DNA of 42,305 nt from JANNRA01 sp031401035. GTDB taxonomy: Bacteria > Desulfobacterota > Binatia > HRBIN30 > CADEER01. The translations under genes were made by a program, and so were the position numbers. Each line of letters opens with the position of its first letter. Position 1 is the first letter of the stretch. Location: positions 1-42,305 of the forward strand of contig JANNRA010000033.1 in assembly GCA_031401035.1 (NCBI GenBank). Reading direction: 5' to 3'. The notes beneath the pieces were generated by a model. That model was not told the DNA's origin, made no database searches, and saw only the letters and a program-made list of their open reading frames with translations. This document shows, one piece after another, positions 33,446-42,184 of the stretch.

Positions 33446-35044
33446 TCAGTTGCTGCTGCTGTCGGTGAGCTTGTCCATCGCGTCGCTGAGGTTGAACGAA
33501 CCGGGCTTCTGGCGCGGCGGGAACTCCTTGAAGCTCTGTAGCCATTGCCCCACGAACGCCTGCGCCGGCATGAGCAGGTAGATGCGGTCGATGCGCCAGC
33601 GCGAGTACTCCATGCCCTCGCGGTCGGCGCGCTCGAACGGATCGGCGCGCAGGTTGAAGAGTTTCGGCACGCGCAGGGTGATCAGCGGCTCCTGCCAGAC
33701 GTCGAAGCCGTGCGCGCGCTGCTCCATGAAGACGATCTTCCACGGGTTGGAGCGCAGGCCGGCGAGGTCGCCGTCATCGGTCCAGTAGAGGAATTCCGTG
33801 CGCGGCCACTGGCCCTGCCCGGCGAGCGCCGGCATCAGGTTGTAGCCGTCGACGTGTACCTTGTACTGGCTGCCGCCGATGGTGGCGCCCTTGAGCAGCG
33901 CCTCCTTGACGTTCGGCTGGCCGGCGGCCGCCAGCAGCGTCGGCAGCCAGTCCTCGAGCGAGATGATGTCGTTGATCTCGGTGCCGGGCTTGATGACGCC
34001 CGGCCAGCGCACCGTCATCGGCACGCGGTAGCCGCCCTCCCAGTTGGTGTTCTTCTCGCCGCGGAAGGGCGTCGTGCCGCCGTCCGGCCAGCTCATCACC
34101 TCGGCGCCGTTGTCGGTCGTATAGATGACGATGGTGTTGTCGGCGATGCCGAGGTCGTCGAGCTTCTTGAGCAGCTGGCCGATCTGCGCGTCGTGCTCGA
34201 CCATGCCGTCGGCGTAAACGCCGAGGCCGGTCTTACCCTTCGATTCCGGCTTGAGGTGCGTCCAGATGTGCATGCGGGTGGTGTTGAACCACACGAACCA
34301 CGGCTTCTGCGCCTGCTGCTGGCGGTCGATGAAATCCAGCGTCGCGTCGAGCACCTCGCCGTCGACGGTCTCCATGCGCTGGCGCGTCAGCGGGCCGGTG
34401 TCCTCGCACTTCTGCTTGCCCCACCTGCCGAAGCGCGGGTCGTCGCCCGGCGTCTCGGTCGTCGTCGCGACGCACTTGAGGACGCCGCGCGGGCCGAACT
34501 TCTGCTTGAACGCCGGGTCGCTCGGGTAGTCCTCGCTCTCCGGCTCCTCCTCGGCGTTGAGGTGGTACAGATTGCCGAAGAACTCGTCGAAGCCGTGCAC
34601 GGTGGGGAGGAACTCGTTGCGATCGCCGAGGTGGTTCTTGCCGAACTGGCCGGTGGCGTAGCCCTGCGCCCTGAGCAGGTCGGCGATGGTCGGATCCTTG
34701 GCCGACAGTCCCTCCGGCGCGCCCGGCAGGCCGACCTTGGTGAGGCCGGTGCGGATCGGCGACTGGCCGGTGATGAAGGCGGCGCGGCCGGCGGTACAGC
34801 TCTGCTGCCCGTAGGCGTCGGTGAAGACGGCCCCTTCGTGGGCGATGCGGTCGATGCTGGGCGTCCGGTAGCCCATCATGCCGCGATTGTAGATGCTCGG
34901 GTTCCAGTAGCCGATGTCGTCGCCGAACATCACCAGGATGTTCGGCTTCTTGGCCGTCTGGGCGACGGCGCCGCTCGGCAGCGCCGCCGTGCCGAAGGCC
35001 AGGCTGAGAACTACGCTTGCCAGGAATCGATCGAGTCTCGTCAT
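33446..35044 (-). CDS. Arylsulfatase-family sulfatase (CTAGR active site)
   Basis: 532 codons from ATG at 35044, with GGGA a few bases upstream. An in-frame GTG two codons earlier is less likely. MTRLDRFLASVVLSLAFGTA is the signal peptide. The formylglycine site is Cys83 in QSCTAGRAAF, with metal-ligand motif ILVMFGDDIGYWN. GFDEFFGNLYHLNAEEE, FVWFNTTRMHIWTHL and VIYTTDNGAEVMSWPDGG give the usual metal and substrate loops. It should hydrolyse a sulfate ester in the periplasm or outside after formylglycine maturation. The maturase gene is not in this window. Substrate is not evident, and the octahaem cytochrome gene lies just upstream. Confidence 0.93.
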   Translation of the reverse strand: MTRLDRFLASVVLSLAFGTAALPSGAVAQTAKKPNILVMFGDDIGYWNPSIYNRGMMGYRTPSIDRIAHEGAVFTDAYGQQSCTAGRAAFITGQSPIRTGLTKVGLPGAPEGLSAKDPTIADLLRAQGYATGQFGKNHLGDRNEFLPTVHGFDEFFGNLYHLNAEEEPESEDYPSDPAFKQKFGPRGVLKCVATTTETPGDDPRFGRWGKQKCEDTGPLTRQRMETVDGEVLDATLDFIDRQQQAQKPWFVWFNTTRMHIWTHLKPESKGKTGLGVYADGMVEHDAQIGQLLKKLDDLGIADNTIVIYTTDNGAEVMSWPDGGTTPFRGEKNTNWEGGYRVPMTVRWPGVIKPGTEINDIISLEDWLPTLLAAAGQPNVKEALLKGATIGGSQYKVHVDGYNLMPALAGQGQWPRTEFLYWTDDGDLAGLRSNPWKIVFMEQRAHGFDVWQEPLITLRVPKLFNLRADPFERADREGMEYSRWRIDRIYLLMPAQAFVGQWLQSFKEFPPRQKPGSFNLSDAMDKLTDSSSN

Positions 35045-35136
35045 TGCCACTCCCTTTTGCCCTCACGCGACGGCAGTGCCGCGCATAGCGCACAAACAGC
35101 GCGCCGGTCCAACCCCCCAGTCGGCTTGGCCGGCGT

Positions 35137-37377
35137 CTACTGCGCGGCCGTCGGGTCGAGGGCGGCGAGGCGTTGGGCGTAGTCGGCGGCGGCGGCCTGG
35201 TTGCCGGCCTGGGCGGCGAAGGTCATCAGCGCCGTCAGCACCTGGCGATCGCCGCCGGCGCCGCGGTGTGCCTGTTCGAGCACGGCGATCGCCTCCGGGC
35301 GGCGGCCGGCGTCGTGCAACGCGACGGCGTAGACGTAGGCGTAGCGGGTGTTGCGCGGTTCCTGTTCGGCGGCGGCGCGCAGCGCGTCAAGCGCCTCGGC
35401 GCGGCGCTGCTGGCGAATCAGCGCCAGGCCGAGCGCGTGCTGCAGGGTCGCGTCGGTCGGGCGCCGGGTCAGGGCCTGACGCAGCACCGTCTCACCGTCG
35501 GCGTCGCGGCCGCTCTGGCGGTAGAGGTCGGCGAGGTTGGCGGCCGCCGGGACGAAGGCTGGATCGAGTTCGAGGGCCCGCCGGTAGGCCGCCTCGGCGG
35601 CGCCGGCCTGGCCGAGGCGGGCGTCGAGTGAGCCGACATTGAGCCACGCTTCGGGGCGGTCGGCGTTGAGCATCTGGGCGGCGCGGTACTCGGCGACGGC
35701 GGGCGCGAAGGCGGCGCGGTGCGCGGCGGGAATTGCTGCCGCGCCCTCGGCGAGCGCGTTGACGGCCTCGAGCCGCACGCCGCGGACCGGGTCCGCGAGC
35801 AGCGGCGCCCCGACCTGCCACCGCCGCGCCGGATCCCAGGCCGGCAGCAGCGCGACGGCGGCGCCGCGCACCAACGGATCGGGGTCGCGCAGCGCCTGCT
35901 CGACGCGCGGCACTTCGTGCGCCGAGAGATAGGGCGCCAGCAGGCTCAGCGCCGTGGCGCGTGCGATCGGCGGCGCCGCGGCATCGTCGACGACCGCTGT
36001 GAGCTGGCCGCGCCCATCGGCGGCGACGCCGCGGCCGGCGGTGAGGGCCGCGGCGTAGGACGGCCCGCGGCGCCGCGTCGGCCCGTACCAGCCCTGCACG
36101 GCCGCCGCCGTCCAGGCGGCGGACTGGTCGCGATGGCAGTCGGTGCACGCGTTCGGCGTTCCGAGGGCCACCGACAGGTCCGGGCGCGGGACGCGGAAGC
36201 TGTGGTCGTGGCGGCGGTCGTGGCCCATGTAGTCGCGCGCCGGCATGTGGCAGGCGACGCACTGCGCGCCGGCGCTGCCGGCGGCGTGATGCATGTGCGC
36301 CGGGGTGTCGTACACCGTCGTGCGGTGGCAGGTGGCACAGCCGGCGTTGCCTTCGGCGCGCAGGCGGCCGCTGTGCGCGTCGTGGCAGTCGCTGCAGACG
36401 ACGCCGACGGCATGCATGCGGCTCTGCGCGAACGAACCGTACTCGTACACTTCGCCCTGCATCTGGCCGTCGGGCTGGTAGAGGCCCTCCTCGAGCAGCG
36501 CCACCGCGTGCGTCTGCGCCAGCCCCTGGCCGCGCGCGTCCTCTTCGGCGATCTGCGTCGCGCGGGCGTGGCAGCGGCCGCAGGTTTCGAGCTGGGCGCG
36601 TCCGTCGCGCGGCGCCGCCAGGCGCGCGATCGGCTCGCCGTCGTGCAGCACCCAGGCGCCGCCGCGCGCCGCCAGGTCGACGGTCAGGCCCTTGCGCGGG
36701 TCGGCCGCGGCGCCGCCACCGCGCCGTGCCCAGTCGAGGTGCGCGGCGCCGGGGCCGTGGCAGGCCTCGCAGGAGACGTCGACCTCGCTCCAGGTGGTGT
36801 CGAAGCGGCGCGCGGCGGCATCGTAGTTGCGGCGCAGGCCGGTCGAGTGGCACGACGCGCACATGTAGTTCCAGTTCTGCGCCAGCCCGGTCCAGTGCAG
36901 CTCGTCGCGGAAGTCGATCTTCTCGTCGGCGTAGAGGTGGTACCAACGCTGTCCGCCCTGCGCCTTGGGGCGCGTGTCCCAGCAGAGGCTGAGCGCCTGC
37001 AGGCGGCCGTCGGGAAACTCGATCAGGTACTGCTGCAACGGTTCGACGCCGAAGGTGTAGGCGATGCGGTAGTCGTGCAGGGCGCCGTCGGGGCCGTCGC
37101 TGCGCACGAAGAAGTCGTCACCGCGGCGCGTGAAGGTGGAGGTGATGCCGTTGTGCGTGAAGCGCGCGTCGGCGAAATCGCCCAGCACGGTCTGCGGCGT
37201 CGCCGGCTGCATGGCGAGATCGTGGTGCGAGCCGGCGTGCCGACGCGCCTCCTCGGCGTGGCAGCCGGTGCACTGGGCGCCGCCGACGTAGCCCGGCGGC
37301 GGCGCCTGACGCGCCAGGGTCGGCGCCGCGGCGGCGACGAGCAGGGCCAGCAGGAGGGTGGCGATGGGCAGTCGCAT
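35137..37377 (-). CDS. Octahaem c-type cytochrome with HEAT-like and TPR domains
   Basis: 746 codons from ATG at 37377 (MRLPIATLLLALLVAAAAPT is the signal peptide). There are eight CxxCH haem sites: Cys36, 173, 203, 266, 328, 347, 373 and 411 (CTGCH, CASCH, CEACH, CGRCH, CSDCH, CATCH, CVACH, CTDCH). Distal-type His is frequent near them (HMHHAAG, HDRRHDHSF). Residues about 460-570 are HEAT-like (DPDPLVRGAAVALLPAWDP, DPVRGVRLEAVNALAEG), and about 575-735 form TPRs (AYRRALELDPAFVPAAANLADLYRQSG). It acts in the periplasm in electron transfer or as an oxidoreductase. The TPRs may hold partners. Related TPR multihaem proteins are common in uncultured Gram-negatives, but the reaction is unassigned. 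Confidence 0.9.
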   Translation of the reverse strand: MRLPIATLLLALLVAAAAPTLARQAPPPGYVGGAQCTGCHAEEARRHAGSHHDLAMQPATPQTVLGDFADARFTHNGITSTFTRRGDDFFVRSDGPDGALHDYRIAYTFGVEPLQQYLIEFPDGRLQALSLCWDTRPKAQGGQRWYHLYADEKIDFRDELHWTGLAQNWNYMCASCHSTGLRRNYDAAARRFDTTWSEVDVSCEACHGPGAAHLDWARRGGGAAADPRKGLTVDLAARGGAWVLHDGEPIARLAAPRDGRAQLETCGRCHARATQIAEEDARGQGLAQTHAVALLEEGLYQPDGQMQGEVYEYGSFAQSRMHAVGVVCSDCHDAHSGRLRAEGNAGCATCHRTTVYDTPAHMHHAAGSAGAQCVACHMPARDYMGHDRRHDHSFRVPRPDLSVALGTPNACTDCHRDQSAAWTAAAVQGWYGPTRRRGPSYAAALTAGRGVAADGRGQLTAVVDDAAAPPIARATALSLLAPYLSAHEVPRVEQALRDPDPLVRGAAVALLPAWDPARRWQVGAPLLADPVRGVRLEAVNALAEGAAAIPAAHRAAFAPAVAEYRAAQMLNADRPEAWLNVGSLDARLGQAGAAEAAYRRALELDPAFVPAAANLADLYRQSGRDADGETVLRQALTRRPTDATLQHALGLALIRQQRRAEALDALRAAAEQEPRNTRYAYVYAVALHDAGRRPEAIAVLEQAHRGAGGDRQVLTALMTFAAQAGNQAAAADYAQRLAALDPTAAQ

Positions 37378-37471
37378 CGACGATACAGCAGCGTTTTGCG
37401 GCGAGCCCGTCAACTACTCGACCGCCGCTGGGCCGAGCGGCGCGTGCGCCGCCCACCGGGGGGATCTCGCG

Positions 37472-39841
37472 TCAGCCCAGGCGCACCCGCTCGACGACGT
37501 TCGGCACCTGATCGGCCGGCCACAGCGCGGAGCGGAAGTATTCGAAGCGCTGCCACGCCGCGGCGCCGGTGCGGAAGAAGGGGCTGCGGAAGTCGGCGCT
37601 CGGACCGGCGGAGTGGGCGAAGAGGGCCTCGTCGGGGGTGGCGAGGTCGCAGATGAAGCGGCTGGTGGCGCCGACGAAGGCGTAGATCCGGCCGCGGATG
37701 GGGATGCCGCGCGACGGGTTGACGGTGTACTCGTCGCCGGGGAACTCGGCGTCGAGGGCGACGAAGCGGCGTCCGAGCAGCGGCACAACGCCGAAGAGGG
37801 TCATCAGGCGCACGCGCTGCACGGCACCCCAGCGCCACGTGGCGGGATCGGGGCCCTGCGCGGCGGCGCAGCGTGCGACGACGGCGAAGAACGTGGCGCG
37901 CACCTGCGCGTCGAGCGAACGACCGCCGGCTCGTTCGCAATCGGCGCGCAGCGGGTCGGCGGCGTCGAGCAGCAGTTGGTGCAGGCGCGGCATGGCGCGG
38001 CGGCCGTTGGCGAAGCGCGGTCCGAGCTTCGCCCCGAGCAGCGGCACGAACAGGCGCTGCGGCAGCTCCTGCTGCAGCAGCGCGAAGAGCAGGGCGCCGG
38101 CGGAGGCGCACGGAAAGGTGCCGTCCCAGTCGCGCAGCACGGCGACGGCGCGCGCCGCGACGTCGTTGCCGACGATGGCGCCGATCGCCGCCAGCAGGGC
38201 GTCGCGCAGCGCCGGCGCATAGTCGCCCCTGACGTCGGCCTGCAGCGCCTGAAAGGATGCGACATCGTGCGCGGCGCCGGCGGCGAGGACGCGCTCGATG
38301 CGCGCGGTGCGGTGGCGCGGCTCGCAGTGCGTGGCGGTGAAGGCGACGGCGCACTGGGCCGCGTCGGTCATCGAGTTCGCGGTGGCGACGAAGCCGCGCG
38401 TCGGGTTGCGCTGCTTCGGCATCGCCTCGAACGGCACCCACCCGTCCCACTGCCCGGCCGGGTCCTGCGCGTCGCGCACGAACAGGCCGTCGCCGTGCCG
38501 CCGCGGCGTGCGGCCGAACAGCTCCCAGGCGATGGTGCCGTCGCGGTGCCCGTAGACGAGATTGAAGTCGAACGGCCCATCGTGGCAGCGCGCCAGGCCG
38601 GCGCGGAACTCCTCCACCGTGCCGGCGGCGGCCAGATCGAGGTAGCCGCGAAAACAGTTGGCGAGATCGGACGGGACGGCGCGCACGGCCAGCTCGACGC
38701 CGTCATGGTGCGTCCAGCCTGTGTAGAGGATGCCGTGCGCGCACGACTCCCACGCGTGCGTGAGGCGGCGGCCGCGGCGCGCCGGGCGCGTTTCGCGGTG
38801 GCGGGTGAGGGCGCCGCTGCCGTGCTCGGTGCGATAGCGGGTCGGGTCGTCGGGCAGGCGGTGGATGCGGTAGACGTCGAAGGCGTCGCGAAAGCCGGTC
38901 GTGCAGCCCCAGGCGAGGGCGCCGTTGTGGCCGAAGCCGAAGGCCGGGAAGCCCGGGAACATGCCACCCTGCACGCGTTGGCCACCGCCTTCGAGATGCA
39001 GGTGATGCCAGAAGGTCGGCAGCGGCACGAAGGGCACGTGCGGGTCGTTGGCGACCAGCGCCGCGCCGCTGGCGCTGCGCGCCGGCGCCACCGCCCAGTT
39101 GTTGCTGCCGGCGGCGACGCCGTGCAGCGGCGGCTCGGGCGCATCGTCGCCGGCGCCGACCGGATAGCTGGTCGGCACCTGTTCCCACGGCGCTTCGGGA
39201 TAGAGCCGGCGCGCCAGCCCGTCGCCCATGGCCCCGCGCACGGCGTCGAAGGTGCGCTCGTTCTCGAAGCCGGTGAGGGCGACGACGAAGGCGCAGGTGC
39301 GGCCGTTGAGCAGGCAGTCGGCCGGCGTCCATTCGCGCACCCGTCCGAAGAGCAGGTACTCCGGTGGGTAGACGCCGCGCATGGCGCGCAGGGCGGCGTT
39401 GACGCCGCTGGCGAAGGCCTCGAGCAGGGCGGCGGCGCGGGCGTCGAGTCGGGTTGCATCGGCGCGGCTCTGCGCCTCGAAGCCGAGCGGCAGGAGGAAG
39501 CCGTCGAGGTCGGCGACGCGCGCCCCGCCGGCAACGGCGATGCGCTTCGGCACGGCGAGGTCGCCGATGAACTCGCCCAGGCGGCCGGCGCCGAGGTGGC
39601 GGATGATGTCGAGGAAGAAGAAGCGATCGGCGCCCTGCAGCCAGCCGGCGGCGCGGCAGCGGTCGCCCTCGTCGTCGGCGTAGACGTGCGCGACGCCGTT
39701 GGCGTCGCGCAGGATCTCGACGCGACCCTGCATCGTCGGTAGGTTCGCCGCCGTCAGGGCAGGAAAGGCGCGCGTCGCCGGCGCGCCGCCGAGGCCGCCG
39801 AGGACGCGCGCCAGCATGGCCAGGCGGCGTTTGGGAGTCAT
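37472..39841 (-). CDS. Penicillin acylase family hydrolase (Ntn)
   Basis: 789 codons from ATG at 39841. An alpha-chain-like part (residues 38-230: VEILRDANGVAHVYADDEGD, AAGWLQGADRFFFLDIIRHLGAGRLGE) precedes the beta-chain start AAGSNNWAVAP, where Ser246 would be the N-terminal nucleophile after autocleavage. ANDPHVPFVPLPTFWH, FGHNGALAWGCTTGF and FVATANSMTDA (the Asn of the family) follow, and the C-terminus VNPSRGIPIRGRIYAFVGATSRFICDL is as expected. It should cleave amide bonds of acylated amines, such as acyl-homoserine lactones or beta-lactams. The substrate is unknown. No clear signal peptide, which is unusual as most family members are periplasmic. The upstream region is a family B repeat. 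Confidence 0.9.
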   Translation of the reverse strand: MTPKRRLAMLARVLGGLGGAPATRAFPALTAANLPTMQGRVEILRDANGVAHVYADDEGDRCRAAGWLQGADRFFFLDIIRHLGAGRLGEFIGDLAVPKRIAVAGGARVADLDGFLLPLGFEAQSRADATRLDARAAALLEAFASGVNAALRAMRGVYPPEYLLFGRVREWTPADCLLNGRTCAFVVALTGFENERTFDAVRGAMGDGLARRLYPEAPWEQVPTSYPVGAGDDAPEPPLHGVAAGSNNWAVAPARSASGAALVANDPHVPFVPLPTFWHHLHLEGGGQRVQGGMFPGFPAFGFGHNGALAWGCTTGFRDAFDVYRIHRLPDDPTRYRTEHGSGALTRHRETRPARRGRRLTHAWESCAHGILYTGWTHHDGVELAVRAVPSDLANCFRGYLDLAAAGTVEEFRAGLARCHDGPFDFNLVYGHRDGTIAWELFGRTPRRHGDGLFVRDAQDPAGQWDGWVPFEAMPKQRNPTRGFVATANSMTDAAQCAVAFTATHCEPRHRTARIERVLAAGAAHDVASFQALQADVRGDYAPALRDALLAAIGAIVGNDVAARAVAVLRDWDGTFPCASAGALLFALLQQELPQRLFVPLLGAKLGPRFANGRRAMPRLHQLLLDAADPLRADCERAGGRSLDAQVRATFFAVVARCAAAQGPDPATWRWGAVQRVRLMTLFGVVPLLGRRFVALDAEFPGDEYTVNPSRGIPIRGRIYAFVGATSRFICDLATPDEALFAHSAGPSADFRSPFFRTGAAAWQRFEYFRSALWPADQVPNVVERVRLG

Positions 39842-39856
39842 GACAGAAAAGGAATT

Positions 39857-39911
39857 CACACGGAGGCACGGAGGCACGGAGAGCGCAGAGATGACTCCGT
39901 GCCTCCGTGTG
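39857..39911. repeat. Family B palindromic repeat, full hairpin
   Basis: 16-bp perfect arms: left 39857-39872 (CACACGGAGGCACGGA) and right 39896-39911 (TCCGTGCCTCCGTGTG). It lies between the sulfatase stop (39922) and the penicillin acylase start (39841), within a co-directional pair. On the minus strand it could act as a hairpin in the mRNA but has no T-run. Confidence 0.8.
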
Positions 39912-39921
39912 AGCGTTTTCT

Positions 39922-41931
39922 TTACTCGTCCAGATCCTCGAACAACGGATCGGCGTCGAGCGGCCACAGCGGGCGCAGCACCAGCAGCCGCGCGTGCATG
40001 TTCATGATGCGTAGCGCCTGGCCGGGGTCGTCGGCGAGGTTGTCGAGCTCGAGCGGGTCGCTGGCAAGGTCGTAGAGCTCGAACTCCATGGCGGTCATCG
40101 GATCGCCGGGGGTCACCGGCAGCTCGGTGTACTTCCAGTCCGCCTCGCGCACCGAGGCCCAGACGTGGTTGCTGGGCCAGCCTTCGGTGAGGAAGTCGCT
40201 GCGCCAGGTCGGCGCCGTGCCGTCGACCAGGCGCAGCAGGCTGGCACCGTCGAAGGCCAACGTCGGATCGGGGTCGCCGAGCGGGCGCTGGGCGAGCTCG
40301 ACGAAGGTCGGGCACATGTCGATGTTCAGCGCCATCTTCGTCTCGACGCGCGGCAGCGGCGCCAGCTTCGGATAGCGGACCAACAGCGCCGTGCGGATCG
40401 ACTCGTCGTAGGGCTTGTTCTTCGCCTGGGTCCGGTGCTCGCCCCAGTGCCACCCGTTGTCGGCGATGTAGACGACCATCGTGTCGTCGTCGACGCCGAG
40501 GTTGCGCAGGTGCTGCATGATGCCGGTGATGCCGTAGGTCGTGCTGCCGCCGATCGCCTCGTCGACCGCCTGCAGCATCTCCAGTTGGGCGATGCGGATG
40601 GCGTCGAGGTCGGCCTGCTCCTGCGCGTCGAGCTGGGCCGTGTTCTGCACCCAGGTCGGCTTGTCCGACACGTCGGGCTCGTTGTAGCTCGCCGGCCGCC
40701 ACGGCGGCAGGCCGGCGTACTTGCCGACGTGGCGCGGCGCCGGCTCCCACGGTCCGTGCGGCGCCTTGAACGAGAGGTGCAGGAAGAACGGCTGGCCGAG
40801 GGCGACCGAGTCGGTGATGAACGTCTTCGCCCGCTCGCGCAGCACGTCGGTGGAATAGTCGGCCGCGGCGTTGCCGTAGTCGACCGCGCCGCCGTTCTCG
40901 AGCAGCGTGTAGTCGAAGTAGCGCGGGTTGACGAAGGCGCTCCAGATCGACCAGCCCGGCGGCTGGTACGCCGGCGCCGGATCGGTCCACAGGTTCGGGT
41001 AGCCGTTCATGTACTTGCCCATGAAGCCGGTGCGGTAGCCGTAGGATTGCAGCAGCGTGCCGATGGTCTCGCTGTCGACGAAGTCGTCGGCGCCGCCCTT
41101 GACGCCGGAGTTCGTGTACACGCCGGTGGTGTGGGCGTACTGACCGCGCAGGATGCTCGAGCGGCTCGGGCAGCACAGCGGCGTGGTCATGAAGCCATTG
41201 ACGAACTCGACGCCGCTGCCGGCGAGTTCGTTGCGCACACCCGGCATGATGGGTTCGCCGGGCACCGGCGAGTGGGTGTCGTCGGTGGTGTCCCAGCGTT
41301 GGTCGTCGGTGAGGATGAAGAGGATGTTCGGGCGCAGCGGCTGCGGGTCTGGACCGTTGCGGTCGACCCACACCTCGAGCAGTTGGCGCAGGCAGGTGCG
41401 CAGCGCCGGCGCGTCGACGGCGCCGCCCGGCGCCGGGATAGCGGCGGCGCACTGCGCGCCGACCGACGGCAGGACGACGCCGCTGACGTCCTGGGCGACG
41501 GTGACGGCGCAGTCGTCGAGCAGCTTGTCGAGCTGGCGCACCGCCTTGGCCTCGGCCTCGGCGGCGGGTTTGCCCTGCGCCAGGTAGCGCAGCTTGATGC
41601 CGGTATAGAGCGCCACCGCCTTGCCGATGCGCTTCTGGCACTTGAGCTGGTCGCGCAGCGCGCTGGCGTCGACCTCGGCGGCGGGCGGATGGTTGTCGCC
41701 ATAGGCGAGCGCGGCGGCGTCGGCCACCAACGTGTCGCTGCAGGCCGGCGGCGGGAAGGGGGTGCAGACGTACGACGGGCCGCTGCGCAGGATCTTGTAG
41801 TCGCAGCGCACCGCCTTCTTGAGGCTCTTCTTGACCAGCCCGGTATCACTGGTCGCCGTGCAGCCGCCGGCAGCCGGCGCGGCGGCGAGCGCGATGGCGA
41901 GCACGATCGCGAGCGAGACGAGTCGCGCCAT
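39922..41931 (-). CDS. Sulfatase with an N-terminal Cys-rich domain (CCPSR active site)
   Basis: 669 codons from ATG at 41931, with GGGGGGA upstream. A signal peptide (LVSLAIVLAIALAAAPAAGG) leads to a helical domain at 24-199 with eight Cys (24, 43, 56, 64, 98, 141, 161, 180), enough for four disulfides. The sulfatase domain starts at 201 (PNILFILTDDQRWD, metal ligands). The formylglycine residue is Cys253 in PLCCPSRSSILRGQYAHTTG. Downstream are FMGKYMNGYP, LHLSFKAPHGPWEPAPRH, VVYIADNGWHWGEH and a C-terminal LYDLASDPLELDNLADDP. It should hydrolyse a sulfate ester outside the cytosol. The Cys domain is not part of any sulfatase I know and may bind the substrate or a partner. Confidence 0.92.
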   Translation of the reverse strand: MARLVSLAIVLAIALAAAPAAGGCTATSDTGLVKKSLKKAVRCDYKILRSGPSYVCTPFPPPACSDTLVADAAALAYGDNHPPAAEVDASALRDQLKCQKRIGKAVALYTGIKLRYLAQGKPAAEAEAKAVRQLDKLLDDCAVTVAQDVSGVVLPSVGAQCAAAIPAPGGAVDAPALRTCLRQLLEVWVDRNGPDPQPLRPNILFILTDDQRWDTTDDTHSPVPGEPIMPGVRNELAGSGVEFVNGFMTTPLCCPSRSSILRGQYAHTTGVYTNSGVKGGADDFVDSETIGTLLQSYGYRTGFMGKYMNGYPNLWTDPAPAYQPPGWSIWSAFVNPRYFDYTLLENGGAVDYGNAAADYSTDVLRERAKTFITDSVALGQPFFLHLSFKAPHGPWEPAPRHVGKYAGLPPWRPASYNEPDVSDKPTWVQNTAQLDAQEQADLDAIRIAQLEMLQAVDEAIGGSTTYGITGIMQHLRNLGVDDDTMVVYIADNGWHWGEHRTQAKNKPYDESIRTALLVRYPKLAPLPRVETKMALNIDMCPTFVELAQRPLGDPDPTLAFDGASLLRLVDGTAPTWRSDFLTEGWPSNHVWASVREADWKYTELPVTPGDPMTAMEFELYDLASDPLELDNLADDPGQALRIMNMHARLLVLRPLWPLDADPLFEDLDE

Positions 41932-41945
41932 GTGAATCCCCCCCA

Positions 41946-41960
41946 ATTGAAAACGTTTCG
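41946..41960. promoter_or_regulatory. LacI/GalR-like operator candidate upstream of the sulfatase
   Basis: TTGAAAACGTTTCGT sits 15 bp upstream of the sulfatase ATG and contains AAACGTTT, a palindrome with a central CG as in LacI-family operators. A second palindrome, TTGGCGCCAA, lies at 41990-41999. No LacI gene is in the window, so binding is not supported beyond the pattern. Confidence 0.25.
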
Positions 41961-42115
41961 TGTGAGATGGGGATAGCGCAGTTCGGCGCTTGGCGCCAAA
42001 GAAAACGCAGCCGTTCCGCCGCCCAGGCCGGGCGCATCGGGCCAAGGCGCTGGCGGGGCGGAATGGCGCGCATCTGCGTGCTCGCCTCAGAGCGCGCGGC
42101 GTCGCAAGAGGCAGC

Positions 42116-42152
42116 GTCCGGGAGCGGGGGCGGCCCGCCCGCGCTCCCGGAC
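42116..42152. terminator. GC-rich hairpin downstream of the aldehyde dehydrogenase
   Basis: GTCCGGGAGCG (42116-42126) pairs perfectly with CGCTCCCGGAC (42142-42152), and the interior (GGGCG/CGCCC) extends the stem. It lies about 33 bp after the aldehyde dehydrogenase stop and before the sulfatase leader. No T-run is visible, so termination would be atypical or Rho-assisted. Confidence 0.5.
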
Positions 42153-42184
42153 CGCGGCCCTGGGGGAGCAGCCGACCAGATCGC

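Noticed and set aside
39842..41641. Extension of the penicillin acylase frame upstream to 41641
   Set aside because: The upstream part is an off-frame shadow of the sulfatase and crosses a repeat; family homology begins at MTPKRRLAMLARV.
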